From Thermomucor indicae-seudaticae (Eukaryota > Mucoromycota > Mucoromycetes > Mucorales > Lichtheimiaceae), in NCBI GenBank assembly GCA_000787465.1, contig JSYX01000084.1:19481-83480 (forward strand): a DNA stretch of 64,000 nt, read 5' to 3'. Made by a program: the position numbers and the translations under genes. Below the pieces are notes generated by a model. That model saw only the letters and a list, made by a program, of their open reading frames with translations, made no database searches and was not told the origin of the DNA. Shown here one piece after another: positions 9,274 through 19,759 of the stretch (position 1 is its first letter; each line of letters opens with the position of its first letter).

Positions 9274-11709
9274 TTAACCACCGTTCTTGACGCAGCGATA
9301 GATTTCTTCAAACAAAACCTGGGCTGTACCGGGACACTCTCGTTCTGCAGCTTGAAATGATCGTCGTAATGTTTCAAGTGCTGCCTGTGACTTGTGGGTT
9401 CGAGCACCAGCTTGCAACTGTACATATACAATGTCAGAGAACAGCTTTTTTGTTTGCAAAGTAATTGTGCTCTATATACCTTCATTAATGTAGGTATGAT
9501 TGCGTCATGAAGAATGGACTCGCTCTTCAGAGCACTCACGCTCCGTGAAGACGAAGCCTTCACAGTTAGCTGGCTGCCGTTGCTTAACTGTGATTCGCTG
9601 CGAGGCAGGATACGAGCATCAATTGCGCGTACAGTGTTTTGACTTGCTGTATCGTCAAATTCGCCATACATCATTGTACCGCTGCTGTAAGATGACTGCG
9701 TGATGTTTAAGTATAAGTTGAAGCATGTCTTTCTTCAAGGAAACCTTTTTACCCTTGTATCGCTTGTACGTGAGACGGGTGTCACTTGGTTTCTACTCGA
9801 TTGTTTTGCGGGCAGTTGCGGCTGAGCATAGCGTTGTTGCTGCTGCTGCTGTTGTTGTTGTTGTGCAATCGAATGTGTACTTCCGGCGAAAGAGTATCGA
9901 CTAGATGCGATGTTGCTGGTCTGTGGTGGCGGTTGTTTGGGTGCTGGGGGCAAAGACTGCCGGACGGTGCCAAAATCCCACCCGTCATCATCCTCTACTT
10001 CTACACTTTTATCGCAATGCCATAAGTATCCGCATTTCAATTTATTGCCCACTAGTCGACGTACGTTGTATCGTTCTCTGAAATATCACTATGTTTGTCA
10101 CCGTTTACGCTCGCCCACCGTTCATGCGCTTCGATCAGCTCCGTCAAGTAAGAAACCGGCTTTTTCGCGTTTTTGATGAATTTATGCTTCGCCAGATCTT
10201 TGGCAGATGGTCTCTGTGCTCACGCATTATGACATTTAAATATAACGTAGATAACGCTCGCTTCCTCATTCTTTTTAACTCACTTGGGCAGGGTCCTTTT
10301 GCAAACATGCACTCACAAATTCTCGGAAACTCTTACTAAAATTTCCTTGGAGTGTGGGAGGCTGGCTCTTTGGGATGAGGAATAGGACTTTCATAGGATG
10401 CATATCCGCATAAGGTGGCTCTCCTTTGGCAAGTTCAATCGCAGTGATGCCCAAAGACCAAATATCGGCTTTGTGATCGTACCCCGACTGCTTGATCACT
10501 TCAGGAGCCATCCAAAACTATTAAGGTCATTTAGTCGAACTCAGGTCTTCGGCGTTTGATGTACTCGCATATCCTTACCGGAGTGCCGACAAACGTGTTT
10601 TTCTTGGTTAAACTTGCCGTAAGCTAAACGTTCATAGTTATACATATACTTAGTATTCCTGTGTTTCACCACGACCAGCTCCATGTCTTTCTTTCTTTCT
10701 TTTTCTTACCTGCCCCGAGACGCCAAAATCAGCCAGCTTCACTGTGCACCAGTATTATTTAGTCAATCCACACGAGAACTTTGTTATATTCCGAAACCAT
10801 ACCTTCGCCGTTGGCGCTCAGCAAGATATTCGCAGCTAAAAATTATTCTGCAGATCAGCGAACATTCATTCATTATTCTTTGTCTCTGTCTCTGTCTCTG
10901 TCTCTACCTTTTATATCTGCAAAAGATGGTTAGCAAGCAAGGAATTCGACGAATTGGAGTTCCTTCGACAATACCTCTATGCAGCTTTCCTTCACCATGC
11001 AAATATTCCAACCCTCGAAGAAGCTCTCGTAAAATAATGGCAATGTATTCTTCTCGAATCGCACCGGCTTTCATCTACATATAAAGCCCAACATTAATTC
11101 TCGCGCTTCATATAATGACTCATCCCGCCCTTTTGCCCTTATCTTACCAAATCACTGCATGATCCTCCAGAGCAATACTCCATTACAATCCACAAAGAAC
11201 TATCTTTGAGGTAAGAGCCATGATATCTGTTGTTGCAATAGCAGAAAGGATCAGTCGAGCGAATTTGTGTATGATGTCCGTCTGTTTGTCCTCACTTTGT
11301 AACATATTTCGAGTCGAGTTGAGAAAGAATGGCAATCTCTTGTTGAATGTCATCAATCTCGTCTTCCGCACTCTCCAAGTCTATAATCTTTATAGCCACA
11401 GGTCTCTGTGTTCGTTTGTCGAAACTGACAAACGCGCGAATACCATAATTTAGGAGGGACACGCCTTATCCTTTTTCTTCGCCAAAGCCCACATACCCTT
11501 TATATACTTCGCCAAAAGAACCTTTGCCTGTCCAAAATCGGTTAGAGCATGCGCAATTAACAGGTAGCCTAGCAACGTTAACCAAGACCCTTTACCAATG
11601 CGTTCATGCTTGACATAGAATTCTTCGGGATCGGCCGTACGACGTCCAATATTCTAAGTGCTTGGAATTTAGTCAATCGCCCAATGACAAAGCGATTTCA
11701 TCTAACCAT
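9274..11709 (-). CDS. GCK-III Ste20-type protein kinase (Sps1/Sid1/MST3-like)
   Basis: Fifteen exons give 504 residues: 11709-11707, 11653-11596, 11527-11497, 11424-11296, 11226-11148, 11074-10975, 10916-10908, 10835-10803, 10741-10710, 10623-10579, 10517-10284, 10213-10065, 10005-9753, 9695-9480 and 9417-9274. The kinase domain is complete: [11 protein letters not shown] near residue 21, VAIK, HRDIK (132-136), DFG (152-154), and GTPFWMAPE with [11 protein letters not shown]. The linker has a Gln run (CAA/CAG repeat near 9840-9868). The C-terminal helical tail ([13 protein letters not shown]) resembles the dimerisation region of MST3/Sid1 kinases. In fungi such kinases act in septation or polarity networks. 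The first exon carries only the ATG, and exon 7 is 9 nt. Confidence 0.9.
10882..10905 (-). repeat. (AGAGAC)4 hexamer repeat in kinase intron 7
   Basis: Read on the gene strand, four copies of AGAGAC begin 2 nt inside the intron that follows the 9-nt exon at 10916-10908. It is purine-rich, as intronic splicing enhancers often are; any function is inference. Confidence 0.8.
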
Positions 11710-11893
11710 GCTTGACAGGTAGCTTTATTTTTCAGTTGTGAGGCAGAGATGAAGGTGGGTAGAAAAAAGACAGGAACAGAAGAAAAAGCGTTGATGAATA
11801 CGAGTGAATATAAAAGATAAGAGTGGGCGTGCCTGACCAAAGCGGGGAACCGGAAAACAACAGTAACTGCCTGGCATTATGCACGTGTCCCTT

Positions 11894-13729
11894 TCACATT
11901 TGGAATAACAAGCTGGCAGCCAAGTCTGGGTTTCCTGACGCCATGTCCAAAGCATGAATGGCCTCCTATATTGCGTAATCGTCAGCTCCTTGCATTGTCT
12001 TTTTCTTCCCTTTCCCGCCTGTCTCGCGTACCTGACGGCTGACACCGAGGTTCATTAGGACAGCGATATGCTCTTCAGAATATTTCGTTTCTAGAAGCCC
12101 GTGTTAAGTTCGGATTTCGAAATTCAACACAATAAAATAAATTCACCTTGTCCTGCCGATCCGGATGATGTTGCTGCAGACCGTGATGAATTCGCTATAC
12201 TGCTGGCGGCATTTGCTGCCGCTTGTGTCCCTGCCATCCTGGCGTCCGTCGGCATGTCATCGTCTGCGCTTCCGTGGATCTAATAACGTACTATAAGTAT
12301 ACTTCTTCCGGATCTGATAGCGCAGAGCCAACCTCAATCATCCGTTGCTTTTCCGGTAATTCATGTTCAGCAAGGAATGGAATTTCGCATGTTTCGAAAG
12401 TTAGTGCATTCTTGCGCAAGTCTATACACGCCTGAGAATATCAATTAATGGCAAACCCTGTAGAACTATTACGTAAACCAAAAAGGATTTTTTACCCTAT
12501 GCCGTCTAAGCATATCCAGTCCGAACAATAATTCTGAGCCTTTTCCTTCCACGACAATGAACGAACAAGCCAAGAAAAAGTCTTTGGATAATTTCATCTG
12601 TGCGCTGTGAATTCTGCCCAAGATCTTCGCAGTGCCAACACCCTTGGCGATGCCGCTAAAGCGCGTGTCCACTAGCCGCATCAATCCACACTCCTCCGCT
12701 GTTTCCGGACTGACTAATAGTAGACATAAAAAGGGGTAAAAACAATGAGTCAAACCCCTTGGCGGACATTAGGGAGAAGATGGTTAGCACTTACTCACGG
12801 TGCTCTGAGCTCCTGAATCCACAAGCGCCACCAATTTGTGCCCATTTATCTCAACATTGATATAAAGTCGGGTCACCTAGGTCAAACGCAGGCAAGTTAA
12901 AATAAACTTAAAAGGCACCATGCCTTCGCGTTATCGTACCCGTGCAAACGATTCGGGGTTATATTCCATTGCTGCCTCCAGATTGGCTGCGATATTTTCT
13001 CGCCGGATAGCATCTTCGATTCTTTTCTGGGCTTCAACATCAAATGGATCATCACTGGCAGCTAGCTAATAGGTACACAAGCCGTTAACATCTCCATACC
13101 AATTGGGGGGAAATATCATCTTACCATCTGTGCACGCTGTTCTTCCGCCTGCCGGCGGCTTTGCTCCAGCTGTTGCACCATAGCATAAAACCGGTTTGGA
13201 TCGTTTAAAGCGGCGTGAGCAAGCTCAGGGTTTGCCTATTCCTTTCGTCATTAGCGTGTATGCCAATATGGAACGAAGTCTGCGTGAAATACATTTGCCA
13301 GTTGTTGCAATAGACGTGGATCGCGCAATACGTGTTGTCGCATCAAGTCAAAGTTAGGATTGCTATTTCAGAATGCAATGTGCTTAGAAATGACACAATA
13401 CACGAGACATTTCAAGTTCCAACTTGGTCTTGTACCTTGGCATAGCAGGGGGTTTACGCCGCATCAATAACAGATCATCCTGACCAACTCCATATTCTTC
13501 CAAGGTTTTCTTTGGTTCAGTCAACTCTTGGCCGTTATAGTAAAGCTCTTGCTGTTCGGGCGCGACGCCGGACTGTAATGGTGCTTGCGTTTTAGACACG
13601 TCATTGCTGAGTACACGATTTCATTCCTACCTCCGTTTCAAGTAGCGCCTTCACATCTTCAACAGCCATTTGGCTATCGATTTCAAGATTGTATAGCGCA
13701 TCGGTTTCCGTCGTAACTACAATCCTCAT
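11894..13729 (-). CDS. DDI1: Ddi1-type ubiquitin-dependent aspartic protease
   Basis: Eleven exons (13729-13631, 13572-13436, 13362-13293, 13235-13125, 13065-12940, 12876-12795, 12713-12496, 12431-12333, 12279-12147, 12090-12032, 11965-11894) give 401 residues. The ubiquitin-like domain is at 1-76, beginning [20 protein letters not shown] linker contains [15 protein letters not shown]. The retropepsin-like domain has active-site Asp201 in [20 protein letters not shown] and the flap-side [16 protein letters not shown]. The C-terminal UBA domain contains [20 protein letters not shown]. Ddi1 shuttles and cleaves heavily ubiquitinated proteins for the proteasome. The 56-nt intron 12280-12332 uses a weaker GTTGGC donor; reading through it gives an in-frame TAG. 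It lies 185 bp upstream of the kinase on the same strand. Confidence 0.92.
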
Positions 13730-14151
13730 GGTTATGCCACTTCAACGAAGCGATCACTGTATTACTGCAAGCGCCACAGTTTATCAATATTGTCGGGCCG
13801 TCAAACCAAATTTGGAAAGACTGCGGAGGACGACGGTCTGCTGGCTTTAGGGTGTGGCATAAAACGTTACTCAGTAATCACTTCTCGTGACCGCTTTAAC
13901 ACATGAGTTCTTTGCATCGCTCTTGTAGCAGAAACAGGTGATGCTTACAGGGTAAGGTTTTTCTCTTACTTCAAGTGGATGAAATAATGCATGCAAATTC
14001 CACGTCTTTGAACATGCAAAATTCTGTGCTCTGCAACTGCAAACTATCCTACACATTTCCCCAAAAATTACTGTAATGAATACGTAGAACAAGGAATTTT
14101 ATGAATAAGTACACTATGATAATTACTTAAAAGAAAAAACTATAAGGGAAA
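13730..14151. other. Intergenic
   Basis: This is the promoter side of Ddi1 and 3' flank of the IPT/ankyrin factor. I see nothing else supported. Confidence 0.55.
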
Positions 14152-17100
14152 TCAAAACGGATCAAGCATAAAGTTGTACACTTGACCAACAGCCACACCA
14201 AAGTTTTTGATGCAAGGCGTGTTGGCAGAAATGGTGTAAAAGGTAGAAAGCATGTTTGTCAGTCTAGTTGGCAGAACGGCTCTGGCCGTTTCTACTGCCT
14301 CGGACGGGATGAAATCAGTTAAAGGTATACGAACTTGATCCTGTCCTTCTACGCGGCGGCTTTTCCGCTGGCGGTTCTGTTTCTTGCTGGGCGCCTTTCT
14401 CAATAACTCCAGAACCTGTAAATGACCGGCCTCCAGTGCCATTTTCTCGGCGGTCTTGCCCATGATATTGCGCGCTTGTAGATTCGCTTTTGCGATCAAG
14501 GCCTCGACAATATCCACTTTGCCAGTCCAGCTCGCAAAATGAAGCGCCGTAAACCCGTTGTGGTCGCTTTGATCCACATCACATCCCAAGTTCACAAGTA
14601 CTCTGACCAACCGGTCGTAACCGCAAAGCGTCGCCAAATGTAACAGACTATGCTGATTCCGGTTTGTTAAAGACAATTCACCGTTATATCGAGTCTCCAT
14701 CCGCATAGCCGCGACCAGTGCTGCAATCACTTGCTCTTCCAAACGACCGATGCATAAAGTTTTGGCATTTTCGTACACAGCCATCGCAGCCTTCGCCGTC
14801 AAATTCTGTCGATACTCGATACGAAAACTGTTCATGCCAGATGTAGTTGTATTGCCCGAATCTTTATGATCGCCGCTATCACCTTGCACAATGCGCATAG
14901 CAATCTGCCGAGCATCTTCCACTCTTCCCAGCGTCTTCAAACCGACAACCTGGAGGGCAAGCTCCATTAATGCTCGATCGCTTTCGTCAAAGTAAGTGAA
15001 GAGAACAACATCTTGTCCCTCAAGAACTAAAGGATGCTCCTTAAATGACACCACCACAGGTCCTGCGCTTTGTGCTGGCGGAAGAATGCAAAGAAGAGTA
15101 TTGGGACTCCAACAATGCGTCGGGATGGCAGGATTTTCGCCAAACACGCAAGTAAGTCCTTCATAGAAGTTTGACCCTAGTACGGTTACTTCTGAACCGC
15201 CATATACAGGTCCTTCTGAAGGGATTAATCGATGAAGTCGAGGGACATTGGATGGCCTTGCACGTTCAACAGCGCTCTTCTGTTGTAATTTGGCGTACGT
15301 TCCCATGGCTTGTAATTGCTGCTGAGCACAATGCGACGCAGAAACGTGCCGTCTGCGGTGCAGAGCTGCTTGAAGTGAAGGCTGGGGTGGTTGTGGGAGC
15401 ATAGGTTGAGGGTTAAGGTTCGTTGACTGTAGCGGTAGTTGCTGTTGAATGGGTGCGTCTGAAAGACCAGATGACGGTAAAAGGTGATCCATATTAATTG
15501 TATCGGAATGCAATAAATCATAGAGCGGTCCTTGCGCTAACTGCTGGTTAGGATTGTCAAAGGTATGTGTCGGATCCGGTCCCCCTTCCTGATCCATATG
15601 AGACAGAAGGCTTTGGCTACCAGTAACCGACGAAGATGATACTCGATTGCTGGCGCTATTTAATAACTCACGGTTGACCGTAGTATCTTGGCTTATCGAC
15701 ATTCGCGGCTTCGGCGGCTCTTGAGGATCAGACATATCATCATTCTGCGAGGTCGGCGTAGGTGGCGTGGAAGCAACCGGGCTGGATATTCCTGAATCGG
15801 TTTCACCGTCGGCTTGTGTGTTGGCTGCTTTCTTTTTGGGCGCTGACAAGGGCTCTTTTACCGCAATCGTAGACGAGTCAAATTCGGCCCTCGACCTCTT
15901 CCGTCCTGTAGTCTGAACCTTGGAGCTCTTGTGGTCGTCTGTAATCATAATGGGTGGGGAGCGACCGGTTGCCACGACGTGATTATGGCTATCCTTGACA
16001 GTAAACACAATCCTAAAAGTAACTTAGATCTAAGGCGACTTGCTGGGCATAGCAATGTAAATACCTAAATCCAACTTTTTCGCTGTGGTGTCGGCAGTAG
16101 CAAGTTATTCTCGTGGGCAAAGTAACTTCCCCGTCGCCGAATTCGACGTATTCGTTGCAGTTAAAGAGCAAGATTTTCCGACGTTCGTCAGCCATAACCT
16201 TTTCGTCGCTCAAGTCTGGCAAAGCGTTCGAAAAAAGCGCTGCCAGCTTTGCAGTGCTTCCATCCTTGTTGGCTGCGCGGGCAATTTTGTTGTCTCGCTT
16301 ACGTTTTAATCTCTTTCGCTATGAAAGGCAAGTGGTTAACAATACAATCGTCAAGAGGGATGTACGTCATCAATCTACCTCTCGGTGGACGCAGCTCGTG
16401 CACATGATTATCTCATTATCAGGGTGACTATCACAAACGACTGCGGCTTCCAGGTTGAGGATTTTTGAGTCGATCAGTGCCGAGCGTTCGTCGACTGACT
16501 TTTGATTCTTTCGTTTTAATTTATCCTTGGCAACCATATGTTCAGGCAGTCGCAGATGAGACCACCCAGTGCATAGTTCGTTGTCACTATTGATCAGCTG
16601 AATACAAATCTTGATCTGGGTCTCCACACGCGACTTTGCACCAGACGGCGGCAATCCCAGAACACGAATGTGGTAGGGATTGCTCACCTTGTGAGAACTA
16701 TTAAAATTCACTTATCAGACACGCTGTGAATTGCAGAGAAGTCTCCAGGCACCTACAACAATTTTTCTTTAGATGGGTCCAAAAGTAGTTTGTCGGGCGT
16801 TGTATAATCAGAAGACGAGCTCTCGGACTTGTCGACTTTGGGGCCCAAAAGCCCATTTTGTCTGCCAAGAACTTTTTGATAAATCTCTCGTCCAAGAAAG
16901 ACATCGATAGATAAACAAATTCTCACCCGTGGAGGGCAGCCTGTGCAAGATAATCCTCAAAGTTCAGACAGTTTCGAGCCAAGACAGGAATGGCATGCAA
17001 TAAAGGATTCGCAAAAGCCTATGGATGTCCGATAAATCGTACTGAAAACGTCTCGAAAGCTGAGTGAACACATACATTAAGTAGGGACGACCCAGTTCCG

Positions 17101-17558
17101 CCCCTGCTCGCTTTCCCTTTCGCTTTCGACTTGTTTCCTTCTACACTGGAATTCATTTTCGTTTCTTTAGTCAACCGTTCCTGAACTGTCTCTTCCGTGG
17201 CATCAGTTAAAAGCTCGTTTTCGCTGTCGTGCATTGTTAACTGCGAGACGTCGGGAGAAGTCGAATTGATTTTCGGTGGTTCGTGAGCCAAAACGAGCCG
17301 AGAAGGTTCCAGGCCTAGAGAAATGTCATTGAAAAGTTGAGGAGAAGTCTGGAGATTTCGATATTTACCGACACGATTGCCGTGAACCTGTTCAAATAAC
17401 TGCTGTGTATCATATGCAGCTACTTGACTTAAGAAAAGGTCGATTGCTTCGTCGTTTGGTTCTCCAGTTGAAGTGTTGGGTGAATTAAGAAGGGGGACGT
17501 TGCCCTTAGCATCGAAGGAACCCAATGGCTGCTCATTTGTGTCCATTGGCGACGCCAT
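14152..17558 (-). CDS. IPT/TIG-ankyrin transcription factor, Spt23/Mga2-like
   Basis: Exons 17558-17076, 17018-16927, 16861-16757, 16697-16379, 16318-16065 and 16012-14152 give 1037 residues. The first half has KVSNPYHIRVLGLPPSGAKS and a basic RKRLKRKRDNK region as in Spt23/Mga2 proteins. An IPT/TIG fold follows at about 690-770 (RLIPSEGPVYGGSEVTVLG), then ankyrin repeats at about 870-965 (HSLLHLATLCGYDRLVRVL, GFTALHFASWTGKVDIVEAL). Yeast Mga2/Spt23 are ER-anchored and are released by Rsp5/proteasome processing to induce OLE1 under low oxygen or low unsaturated lipid. The tail here has no membrane segment, so membrane control may be absent. A GTAGGT donor is preferred over GTTGTA at the third intron. 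Confidence 0.85.
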
Positions 17559-17985
17559 CAGAGAAGTCGTTACTATCGAAACCGATACAGAATCTTTTGT
17601 TGTGGGATATGGTGATATATTTGTAATTTGGCGTGGTATACGATGGGAATCTCGCTCAGTTTAGCAAAGGTGTAAGTGTGTAAGAGAAGTGGTCGGCAAT
17701 GTTCATTGATTGGGTCACGGCACATCTGTGCAGCTGAGTTTCTCGAACTCAGTCTTTTCCTAAGCTGTCTGCTTGCCATTGTCCAATTTCGCTAAAAAGA
17801 ACACTTGATCACGATCCACTTGCCGCAGAAACAGGACATTTTCAAATTTTACTGCTCCCTGCCTATTTCTGCATCACAGTTTCCTGCTATATACTGACTA
17901 GCATAATAGTCAATATGGCAGGAGTTGTTCAAAGAAACGTTCACAAATTTTGTTATATGCAAAAAAGATATATAGGTACAAGTAC
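17559..17985. other. Intergenic
   Basis: This is upstream of the IPT/ankyrin gene and downstream of eIF3g. A short minus-strand open frame at 17779-17573 is not supported by anything else. Confidence 0.5.
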
Positions 17986-19228
17986 TTATGAGCTACGTGC
18001 AAATTCAACTCGCAAAATGAGGTTATCGTAACCATAACCGTTAATTGCTTGCTGTGCCCGCTCCGCATCCTCCTTGTTACTGAACGACACGAAAGCAAAG
18101 CCTTTGCACAATCCCGTTTCACGATCCCGCGCGAGATAGACGCGAGAAATATGACCGAATCTGTCGAACAGATCGTGTATATCCGCATCTGTAACATCTT
18201 CAGACAAGTTTGTAACACGAAGGGTAGCACTGTCATCTCGTTTGCTTTCACGCATCGATTCGCCAGCACCAGCGCCAGCACCTCTGCGAAGATGGGGTGC
18301 GACGTATTTTGCAGGACCGGTTGGTGCTTCTGGTGATGCTGCTGCTGCCGCTGCTGCTGCCGCCTCTGCGTTACGTGAGTTAGACCACGGCCACACAGAT
18401 AGACCCGCGTAAAATCCCCAGACTAATACTTACCGTGTTCAAGCTTAACAGACTCCAACGATGATGCAATTTCGTCCAATGGCTGAAGGGTATCCTTGTA
18501 TGGACACTTTGAAGTGAAATGCTCGCCCTTACAGATACGGCACATGATATTCTTAGCCTTAACCTGCCGACGGACTTTCTCTTGTGCTTCTTCTGCTGCC
18601 ACGGCTTCAGCAGTCTAAATCCACCCCGCCTTATTGTTAATAACGATTTCTACACTCATTTCTGTCACGCGTTGGCTCACCTTTCCAGCTGTTGTACCCA
18701 GCTTCAAAGGAATGTTTTCTCCAATAGTTGTGGTTGAAAGGTCAGGGCCTGGCTTGTTGCCTTCCTCTTCACCGAACTTTTTCCATTTTTTACGTTCGGC
18801 TACAGCCTTATTTACATGCTCGGTCACTAGTTTGGAGCGAATCTTGCGCGTAACCTGAACGATTGCCGAACGTCAGTAAATCCACTTGCTGCGTAATTCG
18901 CTGTGTCGCAGTAAAATAATCACCTTCACTTTCTTGCCGTCTTCATTCTCCCGGTATTCGATAATCGTTTTTATGCCGTTTTCATCGGTAAATACTTTGG
19001 GCTGGTATGCATCTTTTCCAATGGGAAGTTCAGTCGGTTTACGATCGCTTTCACTCAGCAGTTGTCTGATCTCTCACCTTCTTCCTCCTCCACTTCGTCT
19101 GCCCATGATTGTTTTGGTGGTGCTCTACAGAATTAACAAAGCGCCATTCGTTAACTACACTGTTCTAAACGATGAACTATAGAGCTATCCTTCCTGGGTG
19201 TGCATACGTACACAGTGTCAACAGCCAT
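17986..19228 (-). CDS. TIF35: Translation initiation factor eIF3 subunit g, with apparent frameshift
   Basis: Exons 19228-19212, 19124-18924, 18854-18681, 18614-18434 and 18365-17986 would give about 317 residues if one missing base were restored. The N-terminus has the hallmark KQSWADEVEEEEG. A CCHC zinc knuckle reads CRICKGEHFTSKC (about 155-168). An Ala-rich linker and a C-terminal RRM follow, with LRVTNLSEDVTDADIHDLF as RNP2 and GFAFVSF as RNP1. The subunit binds RNA in the 43S complex. The second exon's 201 nt do not fit the phase: frame changes by one base between about 19075 and 19045. Because the gene is essential in yeast, a base-call error is likely; skipping that exon would also restore frame but would lose the conserved SWAD motif. 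Confidence 0.85.
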
Positions 19229-19759
19229 TTTGACGAGGAATCTACGAAATTTTCGTGCTATGCCTGAAATCCCAAGAAAAAAGTTTTCGGACTGCTGAGT
19301 TGAGATTCGGCATTCCTCTGATTGGACGTTTGCTCTGCTTGAAAGCGCCCAACTTTCCTAACAACACATGCAGTCATCGAACAAGGTCGGCTTGGCAGGA
19401 CGACATGGACACTCCTACATATTCTCAACACTCTCAAGGATGAACGACGACGGTACCATTGAATCCTAGGATAATAATCGGTTACGAGTCGGTGGTTAAG
19501 CAATGACCCGCTGAAACTCGGGACGTGGTGAATTTGAGTTCTCGCGAAACATGTACGTTATTGCATGACTTGACCTGGCGAGTGCGAAGTGGTATTGGAG
19601 GAGCAAAATTTTTGTCCGCGGATACGGACGATTCGGACAAAAAAATGCCGGGTCAGGCAAAGCGGATAAAGGGGAGCTTTTTTTTCCAGACTCGTTCTAC
19701 GAGTTGCTAGGCTGGAGTTGCCCCCCGTTCTTTTTTTAATTTAATGCCTAATCATTGAA
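19229..19759. other. Divergent intergenic region
   Basis: This is a shared upstream region between eIF3g (minus) and the deubiquitinase (plus). It contains T-rich runs near 19679-19685 and 19730-19740 and no supported gene. Confidence 0.55.

Noticed and set aside
15171..15404. Plus-strand frame antisense to the IPT/ankyrin factor
   Set aside because: Shadow of a long supported exon.
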